Assembly (NCBI GenBank): GCA_015499995.1 | Contig: JADNRV010000016.1 | Coordinates: 248,001-312,000, forward strand | DNA: 64,000 bases | DNA from: Flammula alnicola | Lineage: Eukaryota; Basidiomycota; Agaricomycetes; Agaricales; Strophariaceae | Direction of reading: 5' to 3' | Part shown: positions 59,901-64,000 of the stretch, one piece after another | Layout: each line of letters begins with the position of its first letter | How positions within the stretch are numbered: the first letter of the stretch is position 1 | The notes under the pieces: generated by a model | Told to the model about the DNA's origin: nothing | Database searches by the model: none | The model's input: the letters and a program-made list of their open reading frames with translations, nothing else | Position numbers and translations under genes: made by a program

Positions 59901-60440
59901 AGAGTCATCGTACAATCCATCTTCGACTGAGCGACTCTCGGCTGTTATTCACTCATATGTTAACCCTCTTCTCAGGGAGACAATGTTGTAAGTGCCATTG
60001 CCAGTCATCGGGAAACGGTCCCGAGATTAGAAAGGAGGTCCCAAGATAAAATTAGCTGTCATGGAAGCGGGCAGAGCGAGGCCACTTTGATCTGTACATC
60101 CTTTTGACTGCTCCACATTTGTGGAACTCGACACCTTTTTACATGTTACTTTACGGACCTGGACCTGGGTCTGGAATTGGATTGTATTGATGTCTTGATG
60201 TGTACAGCGACAAAAATATCGCTTTGAAATACCAACCGAGTGCGTACAATAGCAGTTGACTGCTCTAAAGGCTCTGCTTGCTTTAAATGGTGCACTCCAT
60301 CATCTTCTATACCACTTAACCTTGATCACTGACGCTGCCGCTGAGCGCATTGTGGACTGAGGACTCGGAGTCCACTCACCGCCAACTTGAAAGATGTGAT
60401 GCTATTAATAGCTTGCCTATTTTGAAAGCAGTGGTATGAT
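59901..60440 (+). repeat. Composite of further duplicated flank pieces
   Basis: 59880-60090 is related to 32015-32240, upstream of RhoGAP. 60090-60440 is related to discontinuous parts of 37200-37950, downstream of RhoGAP (CATCCTTTTGACTGCTCCAC, CGAGTGCGTACAATAGCAGT, GAGTCCACTCACCGCC). No coding exon is seen. Confidence 0.7.
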
Positions 60441-60737
60441 AAATGGCTCTAATGAGGTATTATCTTTTGCCGTGATGCATTCATTGCATTGCCCTCTAAT
60501 TGACAGTGACTGCCAGCGTCCTATGAGTCGAGGGTTCTATAAATAGTGTTCTGTGACTCGGCTTGGATGTGACATTTCGGCTGATGGAGATAAAATTAGA
60601 ACCCGCAGCTCATGGTCATGAAGCGGGCAGTGCGAGGCCACGGACGTTTGTTCAACTTGCACTCATTCCCTCATCCTCTCTTCCTCCTACTGTTCTTCAG
60701 GCCCTTTTTTCACGACGTCTCTAAGCAATCTTTCGAT

Positions 60738-63454
60738 ATGCAGACATACCACGATAACCCATTCGAACCAAACCGTGGCGATATAGATCTGAATACCTAC
60801 TATGACAATGTTCCGGTCAGTGCGCTCTTCATTTTCTGCCGTACCAATAGAACAAAATCTGCACCCCATGACAACAGTTCAAAATAGCGTCATGTATCAG
60901 GGGGGCACTACTTGCCGCACTCTTTCTCCCTCCCCACTTTTCTGGCCTGGGGCCGATCACTTCCTCGCGTTGCATGCGGACTGACAAACTCCTTTAAATT
61001 TCCACATAGCCCCCAAGCCGTCTATACCCCTCGCCGCCCAGCACATCTCCCTCAAACCCAGGTCGCTCAGGAGGAGACCCGTTCAACGATATACCTCTCT
61101 CTGTAGTACCCCCGTCTAACCCCCCCTCTTCACCTTACCAACCCCTCGGCGGACACAGCCAGCCTTTCTCTGCACAGTCCACCGACGACCTGTCCACGCC
61201 CACACCAGCAAACAACAGATCGCCTTTCACCTCGGGAGCAGGATACGGAATGGCTTCAGCAGCTGGCTACGCAGATATATCCCACCAGGAGCGTGACTTG
61301 AACGCAGGCGACGTTGAGGGCCACGAACCCAAGTTAGGAGCTTATGCACCTGGATCGAGGTGGTTGGAGCCTGTGGCTCCCAAATCCAATCGCAGGAAAT
61401 GGATTGTGAGGACAAGCTATCCTTTGCGCCCACCCTTTTTCTGACGATTTTCTTTATTTTTTGGTACACTAGATCATGGGGATCTTCCTCGCCGTTGCAG
61501 GCATCATCATCATCGCCGTCGTAGCAGGCGTCGTCGTCTCCAACAACCACAAGAAAACGTCCAACAATCTCTCGACTACAAACTCGAGCACTGGCACTGT
61601 CTCGGCGAATTCGACAGTGCAGCAGACGGATCCCAACGACCCGAGCAAGTTCACCATGGACTCCAATTTGCACCAGGCGTTCTACGGTATGGCGTACACG
61701 CCGGTGGGATCGCAGTTGCCGAACTGCGGCAACTCTCTGCGTGCGTGGTTTTTTTCCATTCTTTTTCGATTTGTTCTCGCTCCACGGCAGAACGGCATGT
61801 ATGGGCTCGAATCACTGACTTTGATTTGGTTTCACTAACAGCGGCCGTGATTCAAGACATCCAGGTTCGCCTAGCATCATGAGTTTGATGCTCTCTCTCT
61901 ATTTTTGGTGTGATGATACTGACTTGATTCTTCTCTTTTTTTGTGTTCGCGTTCATTTTTACTTAGATCATGTCGCAACTGACCAAGGTGGGTTATCATA
62001 TCATTCAATGCACGACTACTCGAGCACTTTTGACTGACGTCGGACGTTTGTCGCAGCGCATACGTCTTTACGGCGCTGATTGCAACCAGTCCGCTTTGGT
62101 GGTGAGTCTCCCTGCCAGTACTACTGCCTGACATCGGCATATAGTACACTATAACTCTATGCACCGACACTCGGCAGCTCGAAGCCATCAAGCAGACCAA
62201 AGTCGACATGACGGTGTGGCTGGGCAACTACCCCATTGCGACGGACAACGGAACCGCGTACCAGCGCCAGCGCGACGAGATCAAGGCCGCGATCCAGACG
62301 TACGGCACGACCAATATCGGGGGGTCACCGTCGGCAACGAGTTTATGCTCAAGTGCGTGACTCATATCCGTCCAGTGTCCACTGTCTCCTATTTTGCTTT
62401 TTGCTGACTTTGTGGCCCATTGTTCGTTTTTTTCGTTTTTTTCTTTTATAGCTATGTCACCCAGAACGGCGCGACGGACCCGAACAGCGCCGTGGGCAAT
62501 ACGGGCGCGCAGATTCTGCTTGCGGATATCCAGGACACGCGCAGCATGCTCCAGGCGCTGAGCGTGAACATTCCGGTCGGCAACGCAGATGCGGGGAGTT
62601 ACTTCAACAACGAAGTGTTGGCTGCTGTGGACTATGGGGTGCGTACGAATTTATTCATCTCCCACCACCTCCATCCTACTATTTATTTAAACTGGAATAA
62701 AGTAACTAATGCGCTTTTTTCATTCGTGCGGCGCAGATGGCCAACGTGCACCCCTGGTTCGCGAATGTGTCGGCGGACTCGTCGGCAGGGTGGACGGCGC
62801 AGTTCTTCCAGCAGCAGGACGTGGCTCTGGCGGGCACACTGACGAATAAGCCGACGATGTATATCGCTGAGACGGGGTGGCCTACGGTGTGTGCTTCTTA
62901 TATGGTAACATTGGGGGTGCAGTGCATTTGAGACTCAACTGGTTTGGGATTTTTTTATTATAGAAATCGTCGGACGCGGGCAATGCGTCGAACGGACCGT
63001 CTACGGCTTCCGTTGCGAATTTGCAGGTATGTCTGTCATACATATTTTGTTGAGAAGGGGTCATTGATGAAATTTAAACAGATATTCTTGAATACCTTCG
63101 TATGTCAGGCTAATACTAACGGGACTGGATATTTCTTCTTCGAGGTTCGTCTCTATTTTTTTAGTAAATATATGCGGTCGAACTTGCTGACTTTTTGGTG
63201 TACAGTTCGCAGACGAAGATTGGAAAGTACGTCGGATCCCGTCGGGGTTCTTCAAAGTCATTTGAGCAATTATTGATGTTTTTTTGTGTTCTGTAGGACC
63301 AGGAATTCGGTGGTGTTGAGGGATGGTGGGGTTTGTTCAACCAAGAGTACGTTTGTCAACCCAAACAAAATGTTCTTGGAACTGACCTGACACTCCTTTT
63401 TGCAGCCGAACATTGAAGAGCGGAATCACAGTTCCTACTTGTCAATCCCCTTGA
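60738..63454 (+). CDS. Membrane-anchored GH17 beta-1,3-glucanase
   Basis: Cell-wall glucan hydrolase or remodelling enzyme. Exon 1 is 60738-60815 (MQTYHDNPFEPNRGDIDLN), exon 2 is 61010-61405 (Pro/Ser-rich cytosolic tail), and exon 3 starts at 61473 with a single membrane helix (IMGIFLAVAGIIIIAVVAGV), giving a type II topology. The catalytic domain follows: HQAFYGMAYTPVGSQLPNCG, RIRLYGADCNQSAL, DMTVWLGNYP, VTVGNEFML (acid/base Glu), MANVHPWFANVSADSSAGW, YIAETGWPT (nucleophile Glu) and GTGYFFFEFADEDWK. The stop is at 63452-63454. As written the frame breaks at the six-G run 62319-62324, right before VTVGNE; one more G would restore it. An earlier ATG at 60612 exists, but the extension looks like UTR. 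Confidence 0.9.
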
Positions 63455-64000
63455 TCGTGACTGAAAAGGAGGAAGGGAAAAAGTTAAAAACTCACATTGA
63501 CGGAAAATCAATCCAAGGACAGAAAGACAATATACATACTTCGTCTCGTTCATTCGTTCGGACTCGTAACACATCTGCTTATTTATATCCCTGACATTTT
63601 AGTATACACTACTACCCTACTCCCACCATTTCTCGACTCACCCTCAGCCGAGCTGCATACAGTAGATTTATGACGCTCGCTCGCGCGCTCGCCCACCACT
63701 CCTTCCTGCGCTCATTCTCCCGGCTAGCTAGCTCGCCTAGTCCAGTGCCCGCTGTATCAATACGTCTTCGAGTTACATTCATGACACTCTTACTTTTTAC
63801 TTTATATCCAACTTGAATGCGTGGCTATACAGAGTGCATCTCGTTCGTTTCCTCCCATTAGTTACGTCTGTATATAGTGCGTTCTTACAAGACACGGTTG
63901 GAATGTGATCTTTCAAATATATATTCTGGACAATCGACCAACTTACATAATTAAACTGCAGAACAAGGACGACGATCCCTGATTACTGCTTCTCGTATAT
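63455..64000. other. 3' flank of GH17 gene, nothing else recognised
   Basis: No gene could be supported in the last 546 bases. A GCTCGC-rich simple stretch occurs near 63675-63700. The interval presumably holds the 3' UTR of the glucanase gene. Confidence 0.4.

Noticed and set aside
63675..63700. GCTCGC tract near the right edge as a possible regulatory repeat
   Set aside because: Short simple sequence without clear periodicity or context.
1..64000. CRISPR arrays, bacterial operons, LTR retrotransposons, giant mobile elements
   Set aside because: No regularly spaced repeats, no reverse transcriptase, integrase or transposase motifs, and introns throughout indicate ordinary fungal nuclear DNA.

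Overview
The window looks like nuclear DNA of a filamentous basidiomycete, most likely a saprotrophic or wood- and litter-decaying Agaricomycete. Almost every gene is split by 45-70 bp GT-AG introns. The gene set (laccase, pyranose 2-oxidase, aldos-2-ulose dehydratase, tyrosinase, tandem DUF4360 secreted proteins, a NACHT-type NLR-like gene, GH17 glucanase) is typical of that group. No bacterial operons, CRISPR arrays or viral genes were seen. All calls come from reading translations and splice sites by eye; no database search was run.

Layout, left part (1-30.4 kb): housekeeping genes at normal density. A DBP5-type mRNA-export helicase (minus, cut by the left edge) is head-to-head with a POF1-like nucleotidylyltransferase. 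Next come carnitine O-acetyltransferase, two tandem SF1 (UPF1-like) helicases with a degenerate exonuclease-like N-terminus, and the mitochondrial import J-protein PAM18/TIM14 with a TIR element ending just before its start codon. These are followed by two DUF4360 secreted-protein paralogues, an EFM4-type eEF1A methyltransferase, NOM1/SGD1, an intron-containing tRNA-Pro(CGG), a NACHT NTPase with a scrap of a second copy behind it, and a laccase whose frame is interrupted.

Layout, right part (30.4-64 kb): a Sac7/Bag7-like RhoGAP gene, tyrosinase, beta-carbonic anhydrase, pyranose 2-oxidase, aldos-2-ulose dehydratase and a membrane-anchored GH17 beta-glucanase. The DNA between them is a mosaic of partial copies of the RhoGAP 3' half and its downstream flank. 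RhoGAP pieces lie at about 44.3-44.9, 47.6-48.9 and 58.6-59.0 kb; flank pieces lie at about 45.2-46.5, 47.56-47.63, 52.9-53.6 and 59.0-60.4 kb.

How the genes work together: the clearest functional link is pyranose 2-oxidase (minus) and aldos-2-ulose dehydratase (plus), a divergent pair 2.1 kb apart. The first makes 2-keto-glucose (glucosone) and H2O2; the second dehydrates glucosone toward microthecin- or cortalcerone-type antibiotics. Laccase and tyrosinase add phenol-oxidising capacity nearby.

A recurring oddity is that at least five otherwise well-conserved genes change reading frame by one base at a short G or C run (12.69, 28.07, 30.28, 35.94, 43.51 and 62.32 kb). This may reflect residual assembly errors as much as real pseudogenisation, so the broken genes should not be called dead without read-level checking.
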